A program made the translations under genes and the position numbers. Below the pieces are notes generated by a model. The model saw only the letters and a program-made list of their open reading frames with translations, was not told the DNA's origin and made no database searches. This document shows, in pieces, positions 1-12,405 of a DNA stretch of 64,000 bases. How positions within the stretch are numbered: the stretch's first letter is position 1; each line of letters begins with the position of its first letter. The stretch is from Limnomonas spitsbergensis. Lineage: Eukaryota > Chlorophyta > Chlorophyceae > Chlamydomonadales. Location: contig JAYJMM010000023.1 in the NCBI GenBank assembly GCA_037349105.1, positions 953,001 through 1,017,000 on the forward strand, given 5' to 3'.

Positions 1-109
1 CTGCTGCTGCTGTTGTTGCAGGGATGTGATTGACCCTGTCCCCCCCCTCTGCCGCTTCTGCTGCTCTTGCTGCAGGGATGTGATTGACCCTGTCAACCCC
101 CTCTGCCGC

Positions 110-2049
110 TTATGCTGATGCTGCTCTTGTTGCAGGGATGTGATTGACCCTGTCAGCCCCCTCTGCCGCTGTTGCTGCTGCTCTTGCTGCAGGGATGTGA
201 TTGACCATGTCAACCCCCTCTGCCGCTGTTGCTGTTGTTGCTGCAGGGATGTAATTGACCCTGTCAACCCCCTCTGCCGCTGCTGCTGCTGCTCTTGCTG
301 CAGGGATGTGATTGACCCTGTCAACCCCCTCTGCCGCTGTTGTTGCTGCTCTTGCTACAGGGATGTGATTGACCCTGTCAACCCCCTCTGCCGCTGATGC
401 TGCTGCTGTCGCTGCAGGGATGTGATTGACCCTGTCAACCCCCTCTGCCGCTGCTGCTGCTGTTGCTGCAGTGATGTGATTGACCCTGTCAACCCCTTCT
501 GCCGCTGTTGCTGCTGTTGCTGCAGGGATGTGATTGACCCTGTCAACCCCCTCTGCCGCTGCTGCTGCTCTTGCTGCAGGGATGTGATTGACCCTGTCAA
601 CCCCTTTTGCCGCTGATGCTGATGCTGCTCTTGTTGCAGGGATGTGATTGACCCTGTCAACCCCCTCTGTCGCTGTTGCTGATGCTCTTGCTACAGGGAT
701 GTGATTGACCTGTCAACCCCCTCTGCCGCTGATGCTGCCGCTGTCGCTGCAGGGATGTGATTGACCCTGTCAACCCCCTCTGCCGCTGATGCTGCTGTTG
801 CTGCAGGGATGTGATTGACCCTGTCAACCCCTTCTGCCGTTGTTGCTGCTGTTGCTGCAGGGATGTGATTGACCCTGTCAACCCCCTCTGCCGCTGTTGC
901 TGCTGTTGCTGCAGGGATGTAATTGACCCTGTCAACCCCCTCTGCCGCTGTTGCTGCTGTTGGTGCAGGGATGTGATTGACCCTGTCAACCCCCTCTGCC
1001 GCTGTTGCTGCTGCTCTTGCTACAAGGATGTGATTGACCCTGTCAACCCCCTCTGCCGCTGCTGCTGCTGTTGCTGCAGGGATGTGATTGACCCTGTCAA
1101 CCCCCTCTGCCGCTGTTGATGCTGCTGTTGCTGTAGGGATGTGATTGACCCTGTCAACCCCCTCTGCCGTTGTTGCTGCTGTTGCTGCAGTGATGTGATT
1201 GACCCTGTCAACCCCCTCTGCCGCTGTTGCTGCTGCTGTTGCTGCAGGGATGTGATTGACCCTGTCAGCCCCCTCTGCCGCTGTTGCTGCTGTTGCTGCA
1301 GGGATGTAATTGACCCTGTCAACCCCCTCTGCCGCTGTTGCTGCTGTTGCTGCAGGGATGTAATTGACCCTGTCAACCCCCTCTGCCGCTGTTGCTGCTG
1401 TTGGTGCAGGGATGTGATTGACCCTGTCAACCCCCTCTGCCGCTGTTGCTGCTGCTCTTGCTACAAGGATGTGATTGACCCTGTCAACCCCCTCTGCCGC
1501 TGCTGCTGCTGTTGCTGCAGGGATGTGATTGACCCTGTCAACCCCCTCTGTCGCTGTTGCTGCTGTTGCTGTAGGGATGTGATTGAACCTGTCAACCCCC
1601 TCTGCCACTGCTGCTGCTCTTGCTGTTGGGATGTGATTGACCATGTCAACCCCCTCTGCCGCTGCTGCTGCTCTTGCTGCAGGGATGTAATTGACCCTGT
1701 CAACCCCCTCTGCCGCTGCTGCTGCTCTTGCTGCAGGGATGTAATTGACCCTGTCAACCCCCTCTGCCGCTGTTGATGCTGCTGTTGCTGCAGGGATGTG
1801 ATTGACCATGTCAACCCCCTCTGCCGCTGTTGCTGCTGTTGCTGCAGGGATGTGATTGACCCTGTCAACCCCCTCTGCCGCTGATGCTGCTGTTGCTGTT
1901 GCTGCAGGGATGTGATTGACCCTGTCAACCCCTTCTGCCGCTGCTGCTGCTGTTGTTGCAGGGATGTGATTGACCCTGTCCACCCCCTCTGCCGCTTCTG
2001 CTGCTCTTGCTGCAGGGATGTGATTGAACCTGTCAACCCCCTCTGCCGC
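110..2049 (+). repeat. Alpha HOR with 285 bp deletion (1,940 bp)
   Basis: Aligns with the alpha HOR at 3726 at a constant offset of 3,616 bp until about 1,980, then shifts by 285 bp. The full alpha copy contains two nearly identical units with the CCACC core variant 285 bp apart (about 5,595 and 5,880). A crossover between such units would give exactly this deletion. It carries the one-base core deletion at 707. Confidence 0.8.
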
Positions 2050-3725
2050 TTATGCTGATGCTGCTCTTGTTGCAGGGATGTGATTGACCCTGTCAGCCCC
2101 CTCTGCCGCTGTTGCTGCTGCTCTTGCTGCAGGGATGTGATTGACCATGTCAACCCCCTCTGCCGCTGTTGCTGTTGTTGCTGCAGGGATGTAATTGACC
2201 CTGTCAACCCCCTCTGCCGCTGCTGCTGCTGCTGTTGCTGCAGGGATGTGATTGACCCTGTCAACCCCCTCTGCCGCTGTTGTTGCTGCTCTTGCTACAG
2301 GGATGTGATTGACCCTGTCAACCCCCTCTGCCGCTGATGCTGCTGCTGTCGCTGCAGGGATGTGATTGACCCTGTCAACCCCCTCTGCCGCTGCTGCTGC
2401 TGTTGCTGCAGTGATGTGATTGACCCTGTCAACCCCTTCTGCCGCTGTTGCTGCTGTTGCTGCAGGGATGTGATTGACCCTGTCAACCCCCTCTGCCGCT
2501 GCTGCTGCTCTTGCTGCAGGGATGTGATTGACCCTGTCAACCCCTTTTGCCGCTGATGCTGATGCTGCTCTTGTTGCAGGGATGTGATTGACCCTGTCAA
2601 CCCCCTCTGTCGCTGTTGCTGATGCTCTTGCTACAGGGATGTGATTGACCTGTCAACCCCCTCTGCCGCTGTTGCTGCTGCTGTCGCTGCAGGGATGTGA
2701 TTGACCCTGTCAACCCCCTCTGCCGCTGCTGCTGCTCTTGCTGCAGGGATGTGATTGACCCTGTCAACCCCCTCTGCCGCTGTTGATGCTGCTGTTGCTG
2801 CAGGGATGTGATTGACCCTGTCAACCCCCTCTGCCGCTGTTGCTGCTGTTGCTGCAGGGATGTGATTGACCCTGTCAACCCCCTCTGCCGCTGATGCTGC
2901 TGTTGCTGCAGGGATGTGATTGACCCTGTCAACCCCCTCTGTCGCTGCTGCTGCTGTTGCTGTAGGGATGTGATTGACCCTGTCAACCCCCTCTGCCACT
3001 GCTGCTGCTCTTGCTGTTGGGATGTGATTGACCATGTCAACCCCCTCTGCCGCTGCTGTTGCTGTTGGTGTAGGGATGTGATTGACCCTGTCAACCCCCT
3101 CTGCCGCTGCTGCTGCTCTTGCTGCAGGGATGTAATTGACCTTGTCAACCCCCCCTGCCGCTGTTGATGCTGCTGTTGCTGCAGGGATGTGATTGACCAT
3201 GTCAACCCCCTCTGCCGCTGTTGCTGCTGTTGCTGCAGGGATGTGATTGACCCTGTCAACCCCCTCTGCCGCTGATGCTGCTGTTGCTGTTGCTGCAGGG
3301 ATGTGATTGACCCTGTCAACCCCTTCTGCCGCTGCTGCTGCTGTTGTTGCAGGGATGTGACTGACCCTGTCCACCCCCTCTGCCGCTTCTGCTGCTCTTG
3401 CTGCAGGGATGTGATTGACCCTGTCAACCCCCTCTGCCGCTGATGCTGATGCTGCTCTTGTTGCAGGGATGTGATTTACCCTGTCAGCCCCCTCTGCCGC
3501 TGTTGCTGCTGCTCTTGCTGCAGGGATGTGATTGACCCTGTCAACCCCCTCTGCCGCTGATGCTGCTGTTGCTGTTGCTGCAGGGATGTGATTGACCCTG
3601 TCAACCCCTTCTGCCGCTGCTGCTGCTGTTGTTGCAGGGATGTGATTGACCCTGTCCCCCCCCTCTGCCGCTTCTGCTGCTCTTGCTGCAGGGATGTGAT
3701 TGACCCTGTCAACCCCCTCTGCCGC
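2050..3725 (+). repeat. Beta HOR with 717 bp deletion (1,676 bp)
   Basis: The first part matches the beta HOR at 5951 at offset 3,901 and the later part matches at offset 4,618, so 717 bp is missing just after the one-base-deleted unit at 2647. The same 717 bp deletion form is seen again at 57431 and at 62616, so it was copied, not formed independently three times. Confidence 0.82.
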
Positions 3726-5950
3726 TTATGCTGATGCTGCTCTTGTTGCAGGGATGTGATTGACCCTGTCAGCCCCCTCTGCCGCTGTTGCTGCTGCTCT
3801 TGCTGCAGGGATGTGATTGACCATGTCAACCCCCTCTGCCGCTGTTGCTGTTGTTGCTGCAGGGATGTAATTGACCCTGTCAACCCCCTCTGCCGCTGCT
3901 GCTGCTGCTCTTGCTGCAGGGATGTGATTGACCCTGTCAACCCCCTCTGCCGCTGTTGTTGCTGCTCTTGCTACAGGGATGTGATTGACCCTGTCAACCC
4001 CCTCTGCCGCTGATGCTGCTGCTGTCGCTGCAGGGATGTGATTGACCCTGTCAACCCCCTCTGCCGCTGCTGCTGCTGTTGCTGCAGTGATGTGATTGAC
4101 CCTGTCAACCCCTTCTGCCGCTGTTGCTGCTGTTGCTGCAGGGATGTGATTGACCCTGTCAACCCCCTCTGCCGCTGCTGCTGCTCTTGCTGCAGGGATG
4201 TGATTGACCCTGTCAACCCCTTTTGCCGCTGATGCTGATGCTGCTCTTGTTGCAGGGATGTGATTGACCCTGTCAACCCCCTCTGTCGCTGTTGCTGATG
4301 CTCTTGCTACAGGGATGTGATTGACCTGTCAACCCCCTCTGCCGCTGATGCTGCCGCTGTCGCTGCAGGGATGTGATTGACCCTGTCAACCCCCTCTGCC
4401 GCTGATGCTGCTGTTGCTGCAGGGATGTGATTGACCCTGTCAACCCCTTCTGCCGTTGTTGCTGCTGTTGCTGCAGGGATGTGATTGACCCTGTCAACCC
4501 CCTCTGCCGCTGTTGCTGCTGTTGCTGCAGGGATGTAATTGACCCTGTCAACCCCCTCTGCCGCTGTTGCTGCTGTTGGTGCAGGGATGTGATTGACCCT
4601 GTCAACCCCCTCTGCCGCTGTTGCTGCTGCTCTTGCTACAAGGATGTGATTGACCCTGTCAACCCCCTCTGCCGCTGCTGCTGCTGTTGCTGCAGGGATG
4701 TGATTGACCCTGTCAACCCCCTCTGCCGCTGTTGCTTCTGCTCTTGCTGTAGGGATGTGATTGACCCTGTCAACCCCCTCTGCCGTTGTTGCTGCTGTTG
4801 CTGCAGTGATGTGATTGACCCTGTCAACCCCCTCTGCCGCTGTTGCTGCTGCTGTTGCTGCAGGGATGTGATTGACCCTGTCAGCCCCCTCTGCCGCTGT
4901 TGCTGCTGTTGCTGCAGGGATGTAATTGACCCTGTCAACCCCCTCTGCCGCTGTTGCTGCTGTTGCTGCAGGGATGTAATTGACCCTGTCAACCCCCTCT
5001 GCCGCTGTTGCTGCTGTTGGTGCAGGGATGTGATTGACCCTGTCAACCCCCTCTGCCGCTGTTGCTGCTGCTCTTGCTACAAGGATGTGATTGACCCTGT
5101 CAACCCCCTCTGCCGCTGCTGCTGCTGTTGCTGCAGGGATGTGATTGACCCTGTCAACCCCCTCTGTCGCTGCTGCTGCTGTTGCTGTAGGGATGTGATT
5201 GACCCTGTCAACCCCCTCTGCCACTGCTGCTGCTCTTGCTGTTGGGATGTGATTGACCATGTCAACCCCCTCTGCCGCTGCTGCTGCTCTTGCTGCAGGG
5301 ATGTAATTGACCCTGTCAACCCCCTCTGCCGCTGCTGCTGCTCTTGCTGCAGGGATGTAATTGACCCTGTCAACCCCCTCTGCCGCTGTTGATGCTGCTG
5401 TTGCTGCAGGGATGTGATTGACCATGTCAACCCCCTCTGCCGCTGTTGCTGCTGTTGCTGCAGGGATGTGATTGACCCTGTCAACCCCCTCTGCCGCTGA
5501 TGCTGCTGTTGCTGTTGCTGCAGGGATGTGATTGACCCTGTCAACCCCTTCTGCCGCTGCTGCTGCTGTTGCTGCAGGGATGTGATTGACCCTGTCCACC
5601 CCCTCTGCCGCTTCTGCTGCTCTTGCTGCAGGGATGTGATTGACCCTGTCAACCCCCTCTGCCGCTGATGCTGATGCTGCTCTTGTTGCAGGGATGTGAT
5701 TTACCCTGTCAGCCCCCTCTGCCGCTGTTGCTGCTGCTCTTGCTGCAGGGATGTGATTGACCCTGTCAACCCCCTCTGCCGCTGATGCTGCTGTTGCTGT
5801 TGCTGCAGGGATGTGATTGACCCTGTCAACCCCTTCTGCCGCTGCTGCTGCTGTTGTTGCAGGGATGTGATTGACCCTGTCCACCCCCTCTGCCGCTTCT
5901 GCTGCTCTTGCTGCAGGGATGTGATTGAACCTGTCAACCCCCTCTGCCGC
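3726..5950 (+). repeat. Alpha HOR, full length (2,225 bp)
   Basis: Reference alpha copy, measured from one TTATGC marker to the next. The length is one less than a multiple of three because of the one-base core deletion at 4323. The same 2,225 bp element recurs at 55206 (offset 51,480) and 60391 (offset 56,665) with only scattered substitutions visible by eye. Confidence 0.88.
4427..5392 (+). other. 321-codon Cys-rich open frame; probably not a gene
   Basis: Representative of the plus-strand open frame (unit DVIDPVNPLCR followed by five to seven Cys). About one residue in three is Cys. Any unit whose tail starts TGATGC closes the frame, so these frames exist only where several such units are absent. 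The same 321-codon frame recurs at 55,907-56,872 and 61,092-62,057 because the alpha HOR is copied there. Confidence 0.06.
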
Positions 5951-8343
5951 TTATGCTGATGCTGCTCTTGTTGCAGGGATGTGATTGACCCTGTCAGCCC
6001 CCTCTGCCGCTGTTGCTGCTGCTCTTGCTGCAGGGATGTGATTGACCATGTCAACCCCCTCTGCCGCTGTTGCTGTTGTTGCTGCAGGGATGTAATTGAC
6101 CCTGTCAACCCCCTCTGCCGCTGCTGCTGCTGCTCTTGCTGCAGGGATGTGATTGACCATGTCAACCCCCTCTGCCGCTGTTGTTGCTGCTCTTGCTACA
6201 GGGATGTGATTGACCCTGTCAACCCCCTCTGCCGCTGATGCTGCTGCTGTCGCTGCAGGGATGTGATTGACCCTGTCAACCCCCTCTGCCGCTGCTGCTG
6301 CTGTTGCTGCAGTGATGTGATTGACCCTGTCAACCCCTTCTGCCGCTGTTGCTGCTGTTGCTGCAGGGATGTGATTGACCCTGTCAACCCCCTCTGCCGC
6401 TGCTGCTGCTCTTGCTGCAGGGATGTGATTGACCCTGTCAACCCCTTTTGCCGCTGATGCTGATGCTGCTCTTGTTGCAGGGATGTGATTGACCCTGTCA
6501 ACCCCCTCTGTCGCTGTTGCTGATGCTCTTGCTACAGGGATGTGATTGACCTGTCAACCCCCTCTGCCGCTGTTGCTGCTGCTGTCGCTGCAGGGATGTG
6601 ATTGACCCTGTCAACCCCCTCTGCCGCTGATGCTGCTGTTGCTGCAGGGATGTGATTGACCCTGTCAACCCCTTCTGCCGTTGTTGCTGCTGTTGCTGCA
6701 GGGATGTGATTGACCCTGTCAACCCCCTCTGCCGCTGTTGCTGCTGTTGCTGCAGGGATGTAATTGACCCTGTCAACCCCCTCTGCCGCTGTTGCTGCTG
6801 TTGGTGCAGGGATGTGATTGACCCTGTCAACCCCCTCTGCCGCTGTTGCTGCTGCTCTTGCTACAAGGATGTGATTGACCCTGTCAACCCCCTCTGCCGC
6901 TGCTGCTGCTGTTGCTGCAGGGATGTGATTGACCCTGTCAACCCCCTCTGCCGCTGTTGCTTCTGCTCTTGCTGTAGGGATGTGATTGACCCTGTCAACC
7001 CCCTCTGCCGCTGCTGCTGCTGTTGCTGCAGGGATGTGATTGACTCTGTCAACCTCCTCTGCCGCTGTTGCTGCTGTTGTTGCTGCAGGGATGTGATTGA
7101 CCCTGTCAACCCCCTCTGCCGCTGTTGCTGCTGTTGCTGCAGGGATGTAATTGACCCTGTCAACCCTCTCTGCCGCTGTTGCTGCTGTTGTTGCAGGGAT
7201 GTGATTGACCCTGTCACCCCCCTCTGCCGCTGTTGCTGCTGCTCTTGCTGCAGGGATGTGATTGACCCTGTCGACCCCCTCTGCCGCTGTTGCTGCTGCT
7301 GTTGCTGCAGGGATGTGATTGACCCTGTCAACCCCCTCTGCCGCTGCTGCTGCTCTTGCTGCAGGGATGTGATTGACCCTGTCAACCCCCTCTGCCGCTG
7401 TTGATGCTGCTGTTGCTGCAGGGATGTGATTGACCCTGTCAACCCCCTCTGCCGCTGTTGCTGCTGTTGCTGCAGGGATGTGATTGACCCTGTCAACCCC
7501 CTCTGCCGCTGATGCTGCTGTTGCTACAGGGATGTGATTGACCCTGTCAACCCCCTCTGTCGCTGCTGCTGCTGTTGCTGTAGGGATGTGATTGACCCTG
7601 TCAACCCCCTCTGCCACTGCTGCTGCTCTTGCTGTTGGGATGTGATTGACCATGTCAACCCCCTCTGCCGCTGCTGTTGCTGTTGGTGTAGGGATGTGAT
7701 TGACCCTGTCAACCCCCTCTGCCGCTGCTGCTGCTCTTGCTGCAGGGATGTAATTGACCCTGTCAACCCCCTCTGCCGCTGTTGATGCTGCTGTTGCTGC
7801 AGGGATGTGATTGACCATGTCAACCCCCTCTGCCGCTGTTGCTGCTGTTGCTGCAGGGATGTGATTGACCCTGTCAACCCCCTCTGCCGCTGATGCTGCT
7901 GTTGCTGTTGCTGCAGGGATGTGATTGACCCTGTCAACCCCTTCTGCCGCTGCTGCTGCTGTTGTTGCAGGGATGTGATTGACCCTGTCCACCCCCTCTG
8001 CCGCTTCTGCTGCTCTTGCTGCAGGGATGTGATTGACCCTGTCAACCCCCTCTGCCGCTGATGCTGATGCTGCTCTTGTTGCAGGGATGTGATTTACCCT
8101 GTCAGCCCCCTCTGCCGCTGTTGCTGCTGCTCTTGCTGCAGGGATGTGATTGACCCTGTCAACCCCCTCTGCCGCTGATGCTGCTGTTGCTGTTGCTGCA
8201 GGGATGTGATTGACCCTGTCAACCCCTTCTGCCGCTGCTGCTGCTGTTGTTGCAGGGATGTGATTGACCCTGTCAACCCCCTCTGCCGCTTCTGCTGCTC
8301 TTGCTGCAGGGATGTGATTGACCCTGTCAACCCCCTCTGCCGC
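5951..8343 (+). repeat. Beta HOR, full length (2,393 bp)
   Basis: Reference beta copy. It shares the first 597 bp and the deleted core (6548) with alpha, then differs: the next unit tail is GTTGCTGCTGCTGTCGCTG where alpha has GATGCTGCCGCTGTCGCTG. It contains a GTCGAC variant at 7270 and a CAACCTCC variant near 7050. The only other full-length copy seen is at 52813. Confidence 0.87.
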
Positions 8344-10125
8344 TTATGCTGATGCTGCTCTTGTTGCAGGGATGTGATTGACCCTGTCAGCCCCCTCTGC
8401 CGCTGTTGCTGCTGCTCTTGCTGCAGGGATGTGATTGACCATGTCAACCCCCTCTGCCGCTGTTGCTGTTGTTGCTGCAGGGATGTAATTGACCCTGTCA
8501 ACCCCCTCTGCCGCTGCTGCTGCTGCTCTTGCTGCAGGGATGTGATTGACCCTGTCAACCCCCTCTGCCGCTGTTGTTGCTGCTCTTGCTACAGGGATGT
8601 GATTGACCCTGTCAACCCCCTCTGCCGCTGATGCTGCTGCTGTCGCTGCAGGGATGTGATTGACCCTGTCAACCCCCTCTGCCGCTGCTGCTGCTGTTGC
8701 TGCAGTGATGTGATTGACCCTGTCAACCCCTTCTGCCGCTGTTGCTGCTGTTGCTGCAGGGATGTGATTGACCCTGTCAACCCCCTCTGCCGCTGTTGCT
8801 GCTGCTCTTGCTACAAGGATGTGATTGACCCTGTCAACCCCCTCTGCCGCTGCTGCTGCTGTTGCTGCAGGGATGTGATTGACCCTGTCAACCCCCTCTG
8901 CCGCTGTTGCTTCTGCTCTTGCTGTAGGGATGTGATTGACCCTGTCAACCCCCTCTGCCGTTGTTGCTGCTGTTGCTGCAGTGATGTGATTGACCCTGTC
9001 AACCCCCTCTGCCGCTGTTGCTGCTGCTGTTGCTGCAGGGATGTGATTGACCCTGTCAGACCCCTCTGCCGCTGTTGCTGCTGTTGCTGCAGGGATGTAA
9101 TTGACCCTGTCAACCCCCTCTGCCGCTGTTGCTGCTGTTGCTGCAGGGATGTAATTGACCCTGTCAACCCCCTCTGCCGCTGTTGCTGCTGTTGGTGCAG
9201 GGATGTGATTGACCCTGTCAACCCCCTCTGCCGCTGTTGCTGCTGCTCTTGCTACAAGGATGTGATTGACCCTGTCAACCCCCTCTGCCGCTGCTGCTGC
9301 TGTTGCTGCAGGGATGTGATTGACCCTGTCAACCCCCTCTGTCGCTGCTGCTGCTGTTGCTGTAGGGATGTGATTGACCCTGTCAACCCCCTCTGCCACT
9401 GCTGCTGCTCTTGCTGTTGGGATGTGATTGACCATGTCAACCCCCTCTGCCGCTGCTGCTGCTCTTGCTGCAGGGATGTAATTGACCCTGTCAACCCCCT
9501 CTGCCGCTGCTGCTGCTCTTGCTGCAGGGATGTAATTGACCCTGTCAACCCCCTCTGCCGCTGTTGATGCTGCTGTTGCTGCAGGGATGTGATTGACCAT
9601 GTCAACCCCCTCTGCCGCTGTTGCTGCTGTTGCTGCAGGGATGTGATTGACCCTGTCAACCCCCTCTGCCGCTGATGCTGCTGTTGCTGTTGCTGCAGGG
9701 ATGTGATTGACCCTGTCAACCCCTTCTGCCGCTGCTGCTGCTGTTGCTGCAGGGATGTGATTGACCCTGTCCACCCCCTCTGCCGCTTCTGCTGCTCTTG
9801 CTGCAGGGATGTGATTGACCCTGTCAACCCCCTCTGCCGCTGATGCTGATGCTGCTCTTGTTGCAGGGATGTGATTTACCCTGTCAGCCCCCTCTGCCGC
9901 TGTTGCTGCTGCTCTTGCTGCAGGGATGTGATTGACCCTGTCAACCCCCTCTGCCGCTGATGCTGCTGTTGCTGTTGCTGCAGGGATGTGATTGACCCTG
10001 TCAACCCCTTCTGCCGCTGCTGCTGCTGTTGTTGCAGGGATGTGATTGACCCTGTCCACCCCCTCTGCCGCTTCTGCTGCTCTTGCTGCAGGGATGTGAT
10101 TGAACCTGTCAACCCCCTCTGCCGC
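8344..10125 (+). repeat. Alpha HOR with 443 bp deletion (1,782 bp)
   Basis: Matches the alpha copy at 3726 at offset 4,618 up to about 8,780, then at offset 4,175, so 443 bp (eight units, including the one-base-deleted core) is missing. Because 443 is 444 minus one, the deletion restores the triplet phase, and the Ala-rich minus-strand frame runs through the junction. Confidence 0.83.
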
Positions 10126-12405
10126 TTATGCTGATGCTGCTCTTGTTGCAGGGATGTGATTGACCCTGTCAGCCCCCTCTGCCGCTGTTGCTGCTGCTCT
10201 TGCTGCAGGGATGTGATTGACCATGTCAACCCCCTCTGCCGCTGTTGCTGTTGTTGCTGCAGGGATGTAATTGACCCTGTCAACCCCCTCTGCCGCTGCT
10301 GCTGCTGCTCTTGCTGCAGGGATGTGATTGACCATGTCAACCCCCTCTGCCGCTGTTGTTGCTGCTCTTGCTACAGGGATGTGATTGACCCTGTCAACCC
10401 CCTCTGCCGCTGATGCTGCTGCTGTCGCTGCAGGGATGTGATTGACCCTGTCAACCCCCTCTGCCGCTGCTGCTGCTGTTGCTGCAGTGATGTGATTGAC
10501 CCTGTCAACCCCTTCTGCCGCTGTTGCTGCTGTTGCTGCAGGGATGTGATTGACCCTGTCAACCCCCTCTGCCGCTGCTGCTGCTCTTGCTGCAGGGATG
10601 TGATTGACCCTGTCAACCCCTTTTGCCGCTGATGCTGATGCTGCTCTTGTTGCAGGGATGTGATTGACCCTGTCAACCCCCTCTGCCGCTGATGCTGCTG
10701 TTGCTGCAGGGATGTGATTGACCCTGTCAACCCCTTCTGCCGTTGTTGCTGCTGTTGCTGCAGGGATGTGATTGACCCTGTCAACCCCCTCTGCCGCTGT
10801 TGCTGCTGTTGCTGCAGGGATGTAATTGACCCTGTCAACCCCCTCTGCCGCTGTTGCTGCTGTTGGTGCAGGGATGTGATTGACCCTGTCAACCCCCTCT
10901 GCCGCTGTTGCTGCTGCTCTTGCTACAAGGATGTGATTGACCCTGTCAACCCCCTCTGCCGCTGCTGCTGCTGTTGCTGCAGGGATGTGATTGACCCTGT
11001 CAACCCCCTCTGCCGCTGTTGCTTCTGCTCTTGCTGTAGGGATGTGATTGACCCTGTCAACCCCCTCTGCCGCTGCTGCTGCTGTTGCTGCAGGGATGTG
11101 ATTGACTCTGTCAACCTCCTCTGCCGCTGTTGCTGCTGTTGTTGCTGCAGGGATGTGATTGACCCTGTCAACCCCCTCTGCCGCTGTTGCTGCTGTTGCT
11201 GCAGGGATGTAATTGACCCTGTCAACCCTCTCTGCCGCTGTTGCTGCTGTTGTTGCAGGGATGTGATTGACCCTGTCACCCCCCTCTGCCGCTGTTGCTG
11301 CTGCTCTTGCTGCAGGGATGTGATTGACCCTGTCGACCCCCTCTGCCGCTGTTGCTGCTGCTGTTGCTGCAGGGATGTGATTGACCCTGTCAACCCCCTC
11401 TGCCGCTGCTGCTGCTCTTGCTGCAGGGATGTGATTGACCCTGTCAACCCCCTCTGCCGCTGTTGATGCTGCTGTTGCTGCAGGGATGTGATTGACCCTG
11501 TCAACCCCCTCTGCCGCTGTTGCTGCTGTTGCTGCAGGGATGTGATTGACCCTGTCAACCCCCTCTGCCGCTGATGCTGCTGTTGCTACAGGGATGTGAT
11601 TGACCCTGTCAACCCCCTCTGTCGCTGCTGCTGCTGTTGCTGTAGGGATGTGATTGACCCTGTCAACCCCCTCTGCCACTGCTGCTGCTCTTGCTGTTGG
11701 GATGTGATTGACCATGTCAACCCCCTCTGCCGCTGCTGTTGCTGTTGGTGTAGGGATGTGATTGACCCTGTCAACCCCCTCTGCCGCTGCTGCTGCTCTT
11801 GCTGCAGGGATGTAATTGACCCTGTCAACCCCCTCTGCCGCTGTTGATGCTGCTGTTGCTGCAGGGATGTGATTGACCATGTCAACCCCCTCTGCCGCTG
11901 TTGCTGCTGTTGCTGCAGGGATGTGATTGACCCTGTCAACCCCCTCTGCCGCTGATGCTGCTGTTGCTGTTGCTGCAGGGATGTGATTGACCCTGTCAAC
12001 CCCTTCTGCCGCTGCTGCTGCTGTTGTTGCAGGGATGTGATTGACCCTGTCCACCCCCTCTGCCGCTTCTGCTGCTCTTGCTGCAGGGATGTGATTGACC
12101 CTGTCAACCCCCTCTGCCGCTGATGCTGATGCTGCTCTTGTTGCAGGGATGTGATTTACCCTGTCAGCCCCCTCTGCCGCTGTTGCTGCTGCTCTTGCTG
12201 CAGGGATGTGATTGACCCTGTCAACCCCCTCTGCCGCTGATGCTGCTGTTGCTGTTGCTGCAGGGATGTGATTGACCCTGTCAACCCCTTCTGCCGCTGC
12301 TGCTGCTGTTGTTGCAGGGATGTGATTGACCCTGTCAACCCCCTCTGCCGCTTCTGCTGCTCTTGCTGCAGGGATGTGATTGACCCTGTCAACCCCCTCT
12401 GCCGC
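10126..12405 (+). repeat. Beta HOR with 113 bp deletion (2,280 bp)
   Basis: Matches the beta copy at 5951 at offset 4,175, then 4,062, so 113 bp (two units, again including the one-base-deleted core) is missing near 10,690. As in the neighbouring alpha copy, the loss restores triplet phase. It retains the GTCGAC variant at 11332. Confidence 0.83.

Noticed and set aside
4427..5392. Cys-rich protein such as a keratin-associated protein or metallothionein
   Set aside because: The Cys run is only the TGC/TGT reading of the CTG tail. The frame is closed by every TGATGC tail and has no start region or ending of its own.
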